Source of the DNA: Isoetes taiwanensis
Taxonomy: Eukaryota > Streptophyta > Lycopodiopsida > Isoetales > Isoetaceae
DNA: 64,000 bases
Reading direction: 5' to 3'
NCBI GenBank assembly: GCA_021234155.1
Contig: JAJEKV010000001.1
Coordinates: forward strand, 38,114,826 to 38,178,825
Program-made: the position numbers and the translations under genes
Shown: piece after piece, positions 12,491 through 24,840 of the stretch
Layout of the letters: each line of letters begins with the position of its first letter
Numbering within the stretch: position 1 is the first letter of the stretch
Notes under the pieces: model-generated
Told to the model about the DNA's origin: nothing
What the model saw: the letters and a program-made list of their open reading frames with translations, nothing else
The model's database searches: none

Positions 12491-13655
12491 AGCAAAACAT
12501 TTGTGAAATGGCCCGTCTCATGCTTGCTCTCACCATGCCTTGCAAATTGGTCAAAGCCTAAAAATCATTAAATCCAAGCGTTAGCATCCACCTGCAAGCC
12601 CAACATATTTTGCATTTACAACACTACACGATGTCAAATATTCCCTTTTGTTATTCCAAGTGATTAGAATAGAATAGAATAGAGAAAATATGCAATGGTA
12701 AGACCACAAACAAATAGTTTTGTGCATTGCCCCTATGAAAACGTGTGTCGAGTATCCTCTTTTGTTGTTCCAGAAAACCTTGCAATAAGAAGACCTGCCC
12801 ATTGCCACACCGTCAACGTGGCATTATGATAGCCATGTCGTGAGTGTTATCTCTCTTATGTAATTTACATTGGATAGATTCTATTCTTTGCTACCTATTC
12901 TAAATGCTGATATGTCACTGCATGGGGTGCAATATAGTTCTTAACAATTTTTTTTGACATGTATTGGGTTTTGTTGCTTTGATTTCAAGGCAAGTTAAGA
13001 AAATTTGGATGAAGCCAGGTGCGGTACGAAATTTGGCCGGAGTATTTCTGGTGTGCAAAAGTGACGGCATGTTGCCATCGGATGCCGGCACGAACTGAAG
13101 ATTTATGCATAGAATGTATGAGATGAAAGCACCTTTAGAGGGAGTGAAAACAATGAAAATAGGTCCAATAATAAAGCAGCATGATTGCTATTATTGTGAT
13201 GAAAGTGGAGATTTTGCATCAAGTTTCAAGTATCACGAACATGAAAGTGGACAAGGAGGTTTATTTTATTAGAAGAAAAAAAAAAAGAGTTTATGACCCT
13301 CTATGAGGTCCATTATGTCAGGTCTTTATGATTTCTCTGCTTGAGTGTGCTAAACAAAGCCATTGGAATATTGAGTGTGCTCTAGCTCTTGGTAATTTAA
13401 TCTTATGTCTGCTAGCTCTAAGGATGTGTTGTTGCAGTGTTCATGTTTAAAAGTTTCTGCGTTTTCCCTCAAAACCATAGCCCCTGAGCATGAATAGTTC
13501 TTTCCTCTTTCAAGCAGATTGTGTCTATCAAATTAAATGAAAGTGTGAAATGAGAATGAAGATTTTATTTGTTGTCTATAAAATAGTGCCTCACAAATTT
13601 AGAAACTGGAGGTTGTAGTTGTATCCTCCATTTATGATTGTGTTTATATTTTGGA
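12400..13655. other. No gene recognised
   Basis: Non-coding sequence with short tandem GAATA units near 12667-12682 and no recognisable protein motif. Confidence 0.5.
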
Positions 13656-13658
13656 TGG

Positions 13659-14057
13659 TCGTAAATCCACTCCGAGATGTGGTTAACTCAGCCGCATGTC
13701 TGAATTAACCATTGCTGCTCAGTTTCAAGCTCAAAAGACAACGGTTTCTGCAAGTTTTTTCACTGATCTTGCTTGATCAGTGCTTAAATATCCTGCTCTC
13801 TTGAATGGATGAGTTTTTAGGGGATGGCAAGGCGAGTCTAATGGTGGTTGAACTAGATTGAACTGTTGAGGGAGTTGATTACAAGCTCTATTTCAAGATC
13901 AGCATGCCAGAACACAAACACGCGCTCAGTTCATCGCATGGTTATCCCGGCCTTAAAACAATGATAAGCTCAGATAAAGTAGTGGCTAGCTCGGACAGAT
14001 CAGTAGTTACTTCGGACATGTGTCTGAGCTAACCACATCCCAGAGTAGATTTACGAT
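13659..14057. mobile_element. MITE-like fold-back element, about 400 bp
   Basis: TCGTAAATCCACTCCGAGAT at 13659 is the imperfect inverse of the sequence ending at 14057 (CCCAGAGTAGATTTACGATG). The similarity extends about 60 bases into each arm (ATGTGGTTA.CTCAG, CATGTC). No convincing target duplication was seen and there is no coding content, so the family is not assigned. Confidence 0.55.
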
Positions 14058-14059
14058 GT

Positions 14060-15168
14060 TACTTTATATTTGAGGCTCTTAGGCTTGAAAGTAGAACCTC
14101 TTAGAGAGGCATCAATAGCTTCAACTCTTTTGTACTTGGAAAATGGTGTTGTGTATGTCGGTTCAAGCTATGGAGATGCACAAGTACTTTTTTTCACTCT
14201 TGTCTGATCTAAACCTTGTTTCACAAAGCTTCACAAATCCCCTCAATTCATAAAGCTTCGAAACAATTATAACAAAATATATACAAGGCCAAATTATAAA
14301 TCAACACTGGAATTTAAAGCTAGAATAAGTAGAAATAGACTCCAAGGAGGAGCACAATAGAATCTAATGCCAGACTAGAGCTTCTAAAGAATGAAATCTG
14401 TTTGAAGATCCGTGAGGAAGCAAAAGAAATCCTGGCAGATCCTGCAACACGTCTACTAGAAAAAAAAAATACTTTTAAGACGTGCAAATTCCTCTCGAAA
14501 TATGGATATGGCTTTGCAGCCTGTTCAAAAAAACATGTTTAAAAAAGCTCTATCGGCCATCGCTCTGCAAAGAATTCTTTATTCACCAACCCCCTACAGG
14601 AAACCTCTGTTTGCCGAAGATGGAAGCGCTAAAATGAAACTTTGGCAACTAGGCTGAACAAAGCCCAAAAAATTTAAAGGCCTCCCCTACCTTTAAAAAA
14701 CAGATGAAAAAAGTTTAGTGCAAAGCTTATCATGTTGAGGGGGTTGTAAGGTTGGAATTCCTATCGTTAAAAGTAGACATTGGCTCATGTTTAAATACGC
14801 AAGCACCTTTTGACAAATGAAGTCACCCAGAACAAATGTTAATTCATTTGGACGTGACATAAAATATGTCTGGTATCTCGGATACATAATCATCCATGGC
14901 CATCATTTTTGGAGGAGCGGGGCGTGATAACAAAAGTACGAGAAAGTCCTTAGAAATGTTTGTTAGTTTTGTTGTCTATTGTTTTGGGCCATAAATAAAT
15001 GATTGTCGGGTTACTTTCAGTTTGATTCATGTGTTGTATTATTGTTCATGTTGGGAAATATGCTTAGGCTCCATGTTTTTGTTATGCGTGAGGTCTTAAT
15101 TAGGTCCATGTCTTCCAGCTTATAAAGTTGAACTCTCAACCAGATCGAAAGAATTGCTATGTCGAAGT
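14060..15168. other. No gene recognised
   Basis: AT-rich, only short open frames without known motifs. It ends at the left boundary of the large inverted-repeat element. Confidence 0.5.
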
Positions 15169-16088
15169 ATTAAAGTCGTATTTAATTAAAGTGGGACTCA
15201 TTCCATTCCCATTTTTTTTCGGAACCCTGTTAATTTACATAAAAAGAAGCACCTCGACCCGAAAACTATCCTTAATTCGAATTTTTGAATAAAACTCTGC
15301 ATTCCAGCTTTGCTGCAGTTTTCCCTGGTTAGCGAGTCGAGAACAAGAACAATGCAACTGAAACAAAGGAAATTCATTAAAGATTGAAACCAAAGAACTA
15401 GTTGAAAAAGAATTTTTATTAATAAATGGAATAGGTACAATGTATTTTACATCGGACGCAGAGACCATGGCGGTCTTGCTGTCACTACAGTCACATCATC
15501 TTGGTAGGTGGTCCACCTTAGGGGATTAACTAGCGGCTTCTTCACGCCCCGACCGTAAGCCTTGGGGGCAACTTTGAAGAGTGTGGAATGCCTCACGTGG
15601 AGGTGCCTCTCGGAGCTACCGGCCGACCTGTCCACCCGACTTCTCCACTCGCCTCCATGACCTTTCATCGAATATGCTCCTTCCCCAACCTCCGTGGATG
15701 TTATGCAATGCTTGCAAGATGCTTTGAGCTTCTGGACTTTCTCTTTGTTCTTCTTTGTTCTTTATCCCTAGGGTGTAGCGAGCAACCTCTGGTCGAATTA
15801 GCGAGCAACCTTATCCAGGCGGGCAAGAGTGTAGCGTGGCCCGGGGTGCGTGCCGCAAACGGTATTTCTTTTCGCCTTGGCGGGATGACGTGCCGCCTCG
15901 GCGGTCTCTGTGATGCTGGCGGGGATGCGTGCTTCGTGTCGGGATGCGTGCACGAACCACGGAGCAAGGAGAGTATGATTAACAATTACGGTGCCATTAG
16001 TCAAAACGAAGAAAAGAATGTTGAAATCAAATTACAATGGAGGACATTCATTCCATACAACTGCATCCAATGACGTGGGAAGTAGTGT

Positions 16089-16114
16089 CTTTCTCGACTC
16101 GCGAGTCGAGAAAG
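16089..16114. repeat. Perfect palindrome, family P1 (CTTTCTCGACTCG core)
   Basis: Perfect 26-base self-complementary sequence, left half CTTTCTCGACTCG. It is the first of three copies spaced 125-127 bases apart in an imperfect tandem repeat (16060-16400) whose units also share GGTTGCATCCAATCACAC and CATACAAATGGT. Confidence 0.95.
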
Positions 16115-16213
16115 GCCCATAAAAGTGAAAGTACAACCATTCTCATTAGAATATGGTTGCATCCAATCACACACGGAAGCATACAAATGGTTTCGTCAAC
16201 GAGACAACCAGTG

Positions 16214-16241
16214 CCTTTCTCGACTCGCGAGTCGAGAAAGG
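16214..16241. repeat. Perfect 28-bp palindrome, family P1
   Basis: Left half CCTTTCTCGACTCG, right half its exact inverse. Second unit of the 127-base tandem repeat. Confidence 0.95.
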
Positions 16242-16340
16242 CCCAGGAAACGCAATGTACAAGCATTATCATAATAGTTTGTGGCTGCATCCAGTCACAC
16301 AATCAAACATACAAATGGTCTCATGAACAGGACAAGCATG

Positions 16341-16368
16341 CCTTTCTCGACTCGTGAGTCGAGAAAGG
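16341..16368. repeat. 28-bp palindrome, family P1, one mismatch
   Basis: Same as the copy at 16214 but with CTCGTGAG at the centre. Third unit of the tandem repeat. Confidence 0.95.
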
Positions 16369-16471
16369 CAGCGAAAACTCAATATACAAGTATATTCATT
16401 ACAAAATGTTCAATACATGTGTTCACGTTTGTTTACAATATTCACACAATTTGACTATCTGAAAGCAGAGG

Positions 16472-18262
16472 TCACTCTTCTTGTTCACCAAAATATTTGT
16501 CGTCCATAGCTTTCATGATCGCCTTGCTCTCTGGATCGGGTTCCGTGAGGCTCGGATAGTTCAGAAGCACATCGGCGACAAGAATGGCAAAGCGGGATTC
16601 TGCCAAGACAGGACACAGTCCGAAGGACAACCACCTATCCGTCTCATATTCTTCAGGTCGATATGGCTTAGCAATGATTGTATTTTGCGCGTTATGATAG
16701 CACTTGTAGGCGGAGTCGTCTATGATCAGCGTGTTGTGTTTGCCATAGTCCTGGAATTGCTCATAAACCCTGTCCAGCCTTTTCACCATTATATGCTTCC
16801 CCTTTGTGACGGCTGGATCGAGGTCCGACACATGCTCGACCCTTTCGTTTCCCCAAACGAACTTGAACTTCAAAATTGAAATGCCGAGAACACCAAGAAC
16901 ATTGACAATATTTTTCTTTGCCATACAAGACCATATGCCCGCCGAATCCCCGTTCGGGCACCATTCAACAATTTCCTTAGCTCTAGGCCTCGGATACACT
17001 ATTTTATGCTCCGTTTTGGTGGGATCTGCGAGGTGTTAATCTCGGGGGCGTCTTTATCGTGGTATCTGCAGGCTAATACTCCATTGACGTCAAATATTAC
17101 AAGCTTGGCGGTACCATTTGGATCCCGGTTGGAGTTTGGCTCGACCATATATCCGGTTCATCGGGATCCAAATGCGGGATCATTATCTTTTCAGGTCCTT
17201 TTATTTTGTGGCGGTGTCTTGCTCGGATTGTCTTTGTCCTTTTCATTCTCCTCCTCGCGGCGTGAACCGCTGCCCAATGACAATGATCCGAGTCGTTGAC
17301 ACGGAATTCCCGAAATGATGACATCCGTCGAAAGGAACGAGTTTTCTCGACTCATGAGTCGAGAATGAAAAAGGTATTGAAAGGGAACGAGTTTTCTCGA
17401 CTCGCGAAGTCGAGAAACACCGATAGAGCAAAAGTAAACTCACCTCAATCTCGGGTTTTCAAGAATGTGTTCGGCAGCATTCGGGTCCAAACCTTCGACA
17501 TTCTCGTCTCCGTCAGCTTTGTCTCCCTCGTCCTCGTCGTCTTTACTGCTTCCATTTGTCTTCCTCCCCTTGAAATGCTCATGAAGCAGATCCAGGTATG
17601 ACCGAATGGTTTCAACCATGTCCTTATTTCCAACCACGGATATAGGTTTCATTCCAAACAGCATAGCCCCCTGAGAGAACAGGCCATTCATGTACCACTC
17701 GCATACAATTTGATCTTCCTCGACCAAGCTGGTTATGAAGTACTTGATAACTCTTGGCCGGATAGGAATTCTATGTATAGGACCTGTCGCAACTCATGGA
17801 AGAGTGAGAATAATTTGCAACTGCTAATTTTTTGGTGTGGTAGAACTTACTCTTCTGGCAGTCCTCGACATGTAGTGTTAAATGCTTCGAATCTGGCGCT
17901 GAGACGGAGAGCACAACACCGATTTTCTTGTACTTGTCTCCGGAGCTCTTCTTGTCCCTTTGGTGGAGAAACAGATCTTTCTCCTTCCCACTTGTTGATA
18001 CCTCGACATACCACCAAGAATCTGCTGGTGTGTCAAGAAGCTCTGTCTCCAGTCCCTCGATGACGAAGAACGGAGTTGACCCGATGATCACTAGTGAGTC
18101 CAGGTGAATCTTTGCAAGAAGAAAGGATGGATCAGTTAAGGTATTCCGACAAAGAAAAACCTCGAGAGCTCACGGGGTGTTAGTCTTCTTCTTCTTCTTT
18201 GCCGCTAGAACTAGTATCCCCTCCGGCGCCTCGCTTCTTGGACGGAGTCATGTCTGTATGCC
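16472..18262 (-). pseudogene. FCP1/NLI-interacting-factor-like phosphatase (HAD fold) gene, decayed
   Basis: Read on the minus strand. A likely start (MTPSKKRGAGGDTSS, 18262) is followed by an exon (about 18109-17853) ending at a GTAAGT donor. A further exon (about 17750-17444) contains EWYMNGLFSQGAMLF and an acidic run, and ends at GTGAGT. Near 17110 comes LVIFDVNGVLACRY, a HAD motif I of the plant DxNG type. The C-terminal 175 codons (16999-16472) hold KEIVEWCPNGDSAGIWSCMA, KRLDRVYEQF and LIIDDSAYKCYHNAQNTII, which match FCP1-homology motifs including the acidic IDDS motif. Between motif I and this block the frame shifts, and upstream of motif I there are two in-frame stops, so it is broken unless unusual introns are used. 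Family members dephosphorylate phosphoserine, for example on RNA polymerase II. The N-terminal exons are not recognised. Confidence 0.7.
17344..17416. repeat. Two P1 palindromes inside a probable intron
   Basis: 17344-17365 is TTCTCGACTCA plus its inverse, a perfect 22-base palindrome. 17394-17416 has one extra A at the centre. Both lie between the GTGAGT donor at about 17443 and the motif I exon of the FCP1-like gene on the minus strand. Confidence 0.9.
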
Positions 18263-19139
18263 CTCTCATCCTCTTCGGACCCCTCTGTAAATTAAGTTTC
18301 CTCCGCGCGTTGTGAGTTTTAGGACTGCATGTAAAAAAGATCGGGCATGTTCTTTAGTTTGAATTTAAGGACATGCAATCATTTATGAAAAAAAAGCGGG
18401 CTAAGGGTACAGCACGGTCGGCTTTAGCCCGCCCAAACAATATTTCGAAATTTAATCACATCAAGGGACTTAGTGAGCGGAGCGTAGTTTATCTTCACTG
18501 CGGCATTGGCGACCTCGAGTTCGGAGGGGAGCATCGACTGTAAGCGACTTCCGGAATGGCGCCCTTGACGCGATAAAGCCGCTAACTGGCGCCTTTGCAT
18601 GTGTGTGTTTTTCCTGACCGCGCGTCCTATTGCAAGCAGTTGATTTGATCGATGAGCACGGAGCTAAGGTAGGGAGCGGAGTGGAGCTGCCAGACACGGG
18701 AACTCTACACTGCGGCGCCATGGAACGGGGATACGCGAGAATCGCAGTGATACAAGTATTAGATGCGAATACACTCTTGATGAGACCGACAGAAGAAGCA
18801 AAGACTCTAGGTGAGGCAGCGGGATCCGTGGATCTGATGGCCCAAGGAATTACTGGGTGAAGAGGTGAGTTTCAGAGATGCCTATGTTATTTCGCTTGTA
18901 GAACATGCCGTCTGTGTTTAAATAATGGAACTGCTGATAAGCTCGACGGATTCATTGTTTCCTTGTCCAGCATTTTTCAGCTTCGAGAGATGATTTACTC
19001 TCTCGGTTGAGAGAAGCTCGGCAAGGAAACAATGGTTCGGGGTTATAGAACAGCTCCGTTTTAGGTGTCTTTTTTATGGAGTGTTTTCTTGGAATGTTGT
19101 ACATAGATCGGGGGCTAGGTCTAAGGCCCGGGAGATGCG

Positions 19140-20470
19140 GTTCAAATGCATCCTCTTGTAGTTAGTCGGAGGGGCCTCCACCTGTCCAGAACCACTCCTC
19201 TTCGCAATATTCGAGGAAGATGGTTGAAGGAGAGTGGCTCGCAGACGAGGCTAGAGGCACTTGGGACTAAAAAGCGAGGAGAATACAAAGTGCAGTAGTT
19301 GTGGAAAATGCAAGCCTTGGCTTGCTCTCTCAGGGTTACCACGTGGTTAGTTGTAGAGGCCTCCACCCGGTCCAGCCCCTCCCTTCGCAATATTCTAATT
19401 TAAGATGGTTCGAAGGAGAGTGACTCTGACTGGGTCGAGGCCACTGCTACCATACACAGGAGAATTGGCTGGCTAAGGGATTCTCGACTCGCTACAGGAG
19501 AATGCGGTGAAAGCAAGCTCTATGGTTTCCCCGTGGTTAGTTCGGAGATGCCTCCACTGGTCCGAGCCCCTCCCCTCGCGATATTCGGCCGGGGAGGGGC
19601 CTCGACCGGTAGAGGCCACCGCGACCACACATGTGAGAATTGGTCGGTTAGAGGATTCTCGACCAGCCGAAGTCGAGAATGCGCCCCGTTGGTGTCTTCA
19701 TTCTCGACCGCAAGTCCAGAATGCCTTAGCCATCGAGAACTCAGGATGGTACACATGGAGTGCGGTTGGGTAAGGCATTCCCGACTCCTTGAGCCAAGAA
19801 TGCATACACAGCAAGCTCTGTCTTTGATTGGGTAGAGGCCACTGCGACCACAAACAGGAGAATTGGGTTGCTAAGAGTTGGCCTGCAGACGGTCAAAACA
19901 ACTTCCCTTCGCAATGTCCGAGGAAGATAGAAGGAGAGTTGTTAAGACTGCTCGCAGCGAGCTCTAGAGTGCACTAGAACTGCGTTTTCTCGACTCACGA
20001 AGTCGAGAAAGTGGCCAGCAACTTCGTGGTTAGTCGCCGAGGGCCTCCACCCAATCGAGCCCATCCCCTTCGCAATATTCGGCGAAGATGGTTCAAGGAG
20101 ACGGTCTTTGATTGGGTAGAGGCCACCTGCGACCACACACGGGGAGAATTGGGTTGCTAAGAGTTGGCAGACGGTGAAAACCACTTCCCGCCGCAATGTC
20201 CGAGGAAGATAGAAGGAGAGTGGTTAAGATGTCTGCAGCCAGCTCTAGAGTGCACTAGAGCTCGCGTTTTCTCGACTCGCGAAGTCGAAAGCCGCCAGCA
20301 CCTTCGTGGTTAGTCGTAGAGGCCTCCACCGGTCGAGCCGGTCCCTCGCCGCAATATTCGATGAGCATGGTTCGAAGGAGAGTGGCTCGAGGTGGGTGGA
20401 GGCACCTGCGACCGCACAAAGGGCCATTGGCGGTATCACATTCTCGACTCACGAGTCGAGAAGGCCGCAG
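19140..20470. repeat. Degenerate repeat array with embedded P1 palindromes
   Basis: Units share the order GGCCTCCACC, CGAGCCCCTCCC, TTCGCAATATTCG, AAGATGG, AAGGAGAGTGG, GTAGAGGCCACC, GGAGAATTGGG and then a P1-type sequence. At least five imperfect units run through the block. P1 sequences: 19491 (half only), 19656-19679, 19987-20009, 20269-20290 and 20441-20462 (perfect 22 bases). Composition is GC-richer than the flanking host DNA. Confidence 0.8.
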
Positions 20471-20593
20471 CGAGCTTCTAAAGAATGTGAAGACATTGGG
20501 TAGGCGTGCAATCCGAATCGCGAAGTCGAGAATCCCTCAGCCCGGCCAGCAGGTCGGAGTGTACAATCCCTCTTCTCGCCTGCGAAGTCGAAG

Positions 20594-20618
20594 TTCTCGA
20601 CTTCGCGAAAGTCGAGAA
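20594..20618. repeat. P1 palindrome variant
   Basis: TTCTCGACTTCGCG followed by its inverse with one extra A. It abuts another half copy (CTCGCCTGCGAAGTCGAAG, from 20575), so two palindromes overlap back to back. Confidence 0.85.
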
Positions 20619-21626
20619 GAAGGCCCTGTACTTCTGGAATTTGTTGGCAAGCTGAAATATTCTCAACTCGCCACTCCATTCTCCGCATGTCTCCCCGGTG
20701 GATTTGCTTTGAGTTAGAAATGGAGATTCCGTGAAGCAATTCCTATTCTTAGTTCTTCTTTGCGGGAGAAAGACATTCCTAGTTATGTTCTGTTAATGCT
20801 CGCAATATCTTACTTCCTAACACCCGGTCTATGATGATTTCTATCTCGGTTGCTTGCTACTACTCTAACCACTATTCTCACACTTGTGCCCTGTACATAA
20901 TGTATTCAATTCAACCACAAGCAAGAAAAAGATAACAAAAGCGAGAAAACAATACAAAGGGAAAACAGATAAATGAGAGATTAGTGAGATTAATGAGAAA
21001 ACAGAGAACAGTGGAGAACAAAGCAGAAATGAGATTAAAAAAAGGGTATGATATTACAAAACATACACGGAAGATTTCTTTGGATGAGGAGGAGGCTTCC
21101 ATGTGGGTATAGTCGTTCGCAAAGCGTGAATAAGGATTTGTCGGTCGTAAATTGTATCGGGGATTAATAAGAGCCTCTAACAACGAGAATATAAGTAAAA
21201 ATGCAAGAAAGGACTTCTGAAAAAACTAAAAAGCACTAAAAGGGGCTCACTTTCTTCTCAGCGATAACGCCCGCTCGAAACCTCAATCTGTAGCGAGAAC
21301 CGGTCTTTGAAAGCGTCCGATCCGTCGACCAAGTGCCTTTGTCATAAGATGGCCTTGGAATCGCATTTCGGTTCGATCGAGCCTTGATCCGGAAAAAAAG
21401 GGCTTTTGAGGAAAACAGAGTGATCGAGAAAACAGGGAGGAAGAATGGTTGGGGGAGAGGAAGAGGGTGCGGTTAATTACGGCTGCACCCTCGAACCTCG
21501 TAAAAAGTGCAATAATAAACTTACATCGCGTGTGGGCCATGCCCTCCATGGCGTGGCGGTCGCGGATTTTGACATGGCCACGCTTTCGACCTCAAGAGGC
21601 GCCACGTGGCCATGACAAGATATGAA

Positions 21627-21865
21627 AGGTTATGTTATATGTTTATATATGTTATCTTATGTATTTAATATGGTTTCAATGGTTGAATAGTTTCAATGGT
21701 TATATATGGTTACAATGTTTACATATGGTTTAGAATGAGTATGGTTGTATGCTTTAATATGGTTATATGATTTTAGTTAATATGGTTGTATGATTTAATA
21801 TGGTTATATTTAATATGTTTGTATGGTTTTATATGGTTCATATGGTCATATTTGTGGTGTTTGGG
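21627..21865. repeat. AT-rich low-complexity block (ATGGTT/ATATGG units)
   Basis: About 240 bases of repeated TATGGTT, TTTAATATGG and TTATATATGG words between the left cargo and the transposase-like gene. No coding content. Confidence 0.85.
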
Positions 21866-22252
21866 GCTATATGGTTTTAATAATGTGAGCTTTTTTCATT
21901 CGGGGAGCATGTGAGAGAGGTAAAAATGGAGCCAAGGAAGTCCAAGCAAAGAGCATTGCCCTAGGCTCCAATGGAGGAAGATGGGTTGCCTTTTGTTGCA
22001 CCCTTGACCCGGGGCGGTATTTGAGAGAGGGCATAATAAGCTGCGAGTTGATCCATTTGATAGTGTGAATGATGAAAGGTGGGAGATGAACATCTTGGAG
22101 TTGGCATTGTGAAGCTTCTTATCGAAGTTGATACAATCATGTCCCGTGGAAGCTCCATTGATTGCATTGTGTGCTCGGGGCGCTTTGGAGTCCCAAGCTC
22201 GGTTGAGATGGCCAATTAGATATATTACACACAAGAATGGTGATACTCTAGA

Positions 22253-24840
22253 ATGCCCCTTGAACTACACACCCCAAGGCCCACCCAAGACCATGTGGAA
22301 GATTTGGTGGTCGATGAGCATCCTTTGATCACAAGGAAGAGACGCTATGTTTTTCATAAAAGGCAGACCAAGGGTGCCAAGAGGCCTAGAAGTGACAAAT
22401 ATTTAGAAAGGGTGGAAAGTATGGCACCAACCAAAGAAAACCTAGAGACAATTAGGGGTCAAGAGTGTTGCAACCTAGATTGCACAGTGCAGTACAATGT
22501 GGATGACCTCGTGCAGATAAGGTCCCAATACAATGGACAGCTTCAAAAAGATAGGATTAATTTCATTTACTCCTTGTGTAGGAATTCCAGCTATGATGAA
22601 AATACAGGAAGGCTACTATATCAATTGAGGGGCATGAAGGTATGTATGAGAGCATTGAGATGGATTCTTGGGGTGAGCAAGTCTTCATTTTACAGATACT
22701 GGGAGCAGGTTAGAAAAGGGCACAGTTTGTTCCAACATGGTAATGCACTCACTTTGAAACCTAGAGCAAATACTCTCAAGGCCATTGCAGTCTTCGAGAG
22801 CTTTGTGAGATACATGTCTCAATCTATGCCCCACAAGTCGAAGGTGAACGAGCACGGTGTGCGAGTGGTGCAAAGAGTGTTGCCACAACACTATATCCAA
22901 AAGGAGTGCCTTAAGGAGGTCAACTCCATCCTGGAAACTCTTGGAGGTAGGCCTCTTTCTCAATCACATTTCAGCAAGTTATGGAGCACTCACTTCTCGG
23001 GGCGTGAGTGTCCTACAACACATGCCATTCTCAAAGTGCAACACTTGCATTCAACTCAAGGATACACTTGCATCAACTGCAATAGAGAAAGAAAGAATGG
23101 CAATTAGGGAGCAATTTGCGAGATCACCAAAGGGACCAAATATCATGTAGACAGGTTGTATTGGCGGTGGAGAACATTTTCCGAGATGTGACCCGGACAA
23201 ATTTTTGTGTATAATTCATGATAAGATGGACCAACACAAGACTTTCTTGCCAAAGCTAGATCCTTTACCCAAGCATTGTCAAAACGCTTTTTCGGATGAA
23301 AGTAAGTCTGGCGGGTGTATTAACACATGGTCATGGAACTGGAACATATGGTCATTTTGTGCTTGATCTATGGAGAGATGATCCAAACTTCCATGTGAGC
23401 TCTATTTTCAAGTGCCTGAGAACACTAGAGAAAGGATCGATAGAAGGGAGGAGGTATTCCCCTCAAACACCCATTTTTGAGGCTTTGATGGATGATCAAC
23501 CGCTTTGTTACCAAAGGCAGATAAAAAACCTCACATCCAAGGTGTCTAGTGAATCAAGGAGGACTTGGGATGATTTCCCCTTACTTGAGAAATCACTGCC
23601 TGAGGAGCTATGTGTTCAGTTGGACAACTGTTGGAAAGAAAACAAGAATAGATGGATGTTTGGGGCAATGTCATACTTGACAGCAGTTGGAGTATTCAAA
23701 GTTGTCAAAGTGGGATTCATGATGGTTGGGCATACGCATGATGATATAGATGGATTCTTTGGAACTTTCTCCACCAAGCTCAAGAGAGAAAACGTGACCA
23801 CTCTCCCCCGAACTAATGGATGTGTTTGAGAGCTGCATTGACCCCAACCCAATGGCTTTCTTGATGGATGAGGTTGCAGATTGGAAATCATTTGTAGAGG
23901 GATACTTGCTAGATGGTAAGGACCGGTTTGCCGGGACACACACAAAGCCACCAGTTCAAGTTTTGGGTTAGGGATGGAATACCAATCATGCAATATAAGT
24001 GGAGACCCGGTGACAAGTTGTGGATGCCACGTACAAGGTATCGAAGTTGTTGCAAAGGGGTGCTTCTTGGTGAAGTTCTCATTCCTAAAGGGCAGCCAAA
24101 ACCACTACCTCCCTTCAAGGCAGTCAAAGACTCTAGCCAACTAGTGAAGGGCATCAAGGATTACATAAGCGACTTTGGGATGATGTTGAAATGGAAAGCA
24201 CACCTCCACTCTTAAGAAAAATCAAATGGACTCCCTAATCAGAAATCTTTGGGAGAAAGTTGTGACATGCTTAGAAACCGAGCGACCATGTGGGAGGGAG
24301 CTAAGAGGCGGGTTCTTGCCGAGTCAAGATGGGAGGGTTCTCAAGGTGCAAGCACGCGTCTAAGAATGCTCACCGGGTCCCAACAAGGGTTCCAAGTGGT
24401 TTGTGGGAAGTAAGGCCTCAAAGCCGAAGTGGTTTGATCTTCCTGAGTGGGATCCCTTTGAGGACATCAAGGAAGGATACTTTGTGCTAGTAAGGCCTGA
24501 TGATGAGGACTGTCCAATATGGTTAGGGGTGGCACTCTCTGATGTAACCACCACTATGCCTGATGGAGAGGAGTTGCGTCCAGGGATTCCAAATTCAATA
24601 TTGGGAGCCCATTGGGAGACACAAGAAGGGCAACTTGAAGGAGCAATACAATCGGCTGGCCGGGAGAAGAAGTGGAGGGCAAATTATGCTGACCCTCAAA
24701 GGAGGGAATTGGTGGAGTGTGTAGTATGGTCATATCCAAGTTCTCACATTGCGAAGGACAACACACACAAGATCCCAAGAAGGGAGATGGACAAGGCCAT
24801 GAGCAACCTCCATGCTTTATCATTGTATGAGGGTAGATAA
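22253..24840 (+). pseudogene. Transposase-like gene with LDNC and GHTHDDID motifs (DUF7869-like), broken
   Basis: Open frame 22253-23107 has a Cys pair (ECCNLDC), a MKVCMRALRWILGVSKSSFY segment resembling a helix-turn-helix, and basic stretches. The frame shifts near 23015, where another frame reads FSKCNTCIQLKDTL (a Cys-X2-Cys). Near 23215 comes IHDKMDQHKTFLPKL. Open frame 23296-23829 then has GTYGHFVLDLW, QLDNCWKENKNRW and VGHTHDDIDGFFG. Another shift leads to 23913-24215 and finally to 24403-24840, a separate C-terminal domain (EGYFVLVRPDDEDCPIWLG). From memory this arrangement resembles the DUF7869 family of plants, algae and animals, whose conserved D, LDN and GHTHxDID acids suggest an RNase H-like fold. 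The link to transposition is inference. At least three frameshifts make it non-functional as it stands. It lies inside, and near the right end of, the inverted-repeat element. Confidence 0.65.

Noticed and set aside
15447-16073. Overlapping ORFs on both strands at 15.4-16.1 kb
   Set aside because: No motif, atypical composition, and no conservation clue; regarded as chance frames in GC-richer transposon DNA.
16089-16368. Regularly spaced palindromic repeats resembling a CRISPR array
   Set aside because: Spacers are themselves repeated, spacing is about 126 bases, the DNA is eukaryotic, and no cas genes exist.
23616-24157. Minus-strand ORFs opposite the transposase-like gene
   Set aside because: Complementary shadows; the plus strand carries the conserved motifs.
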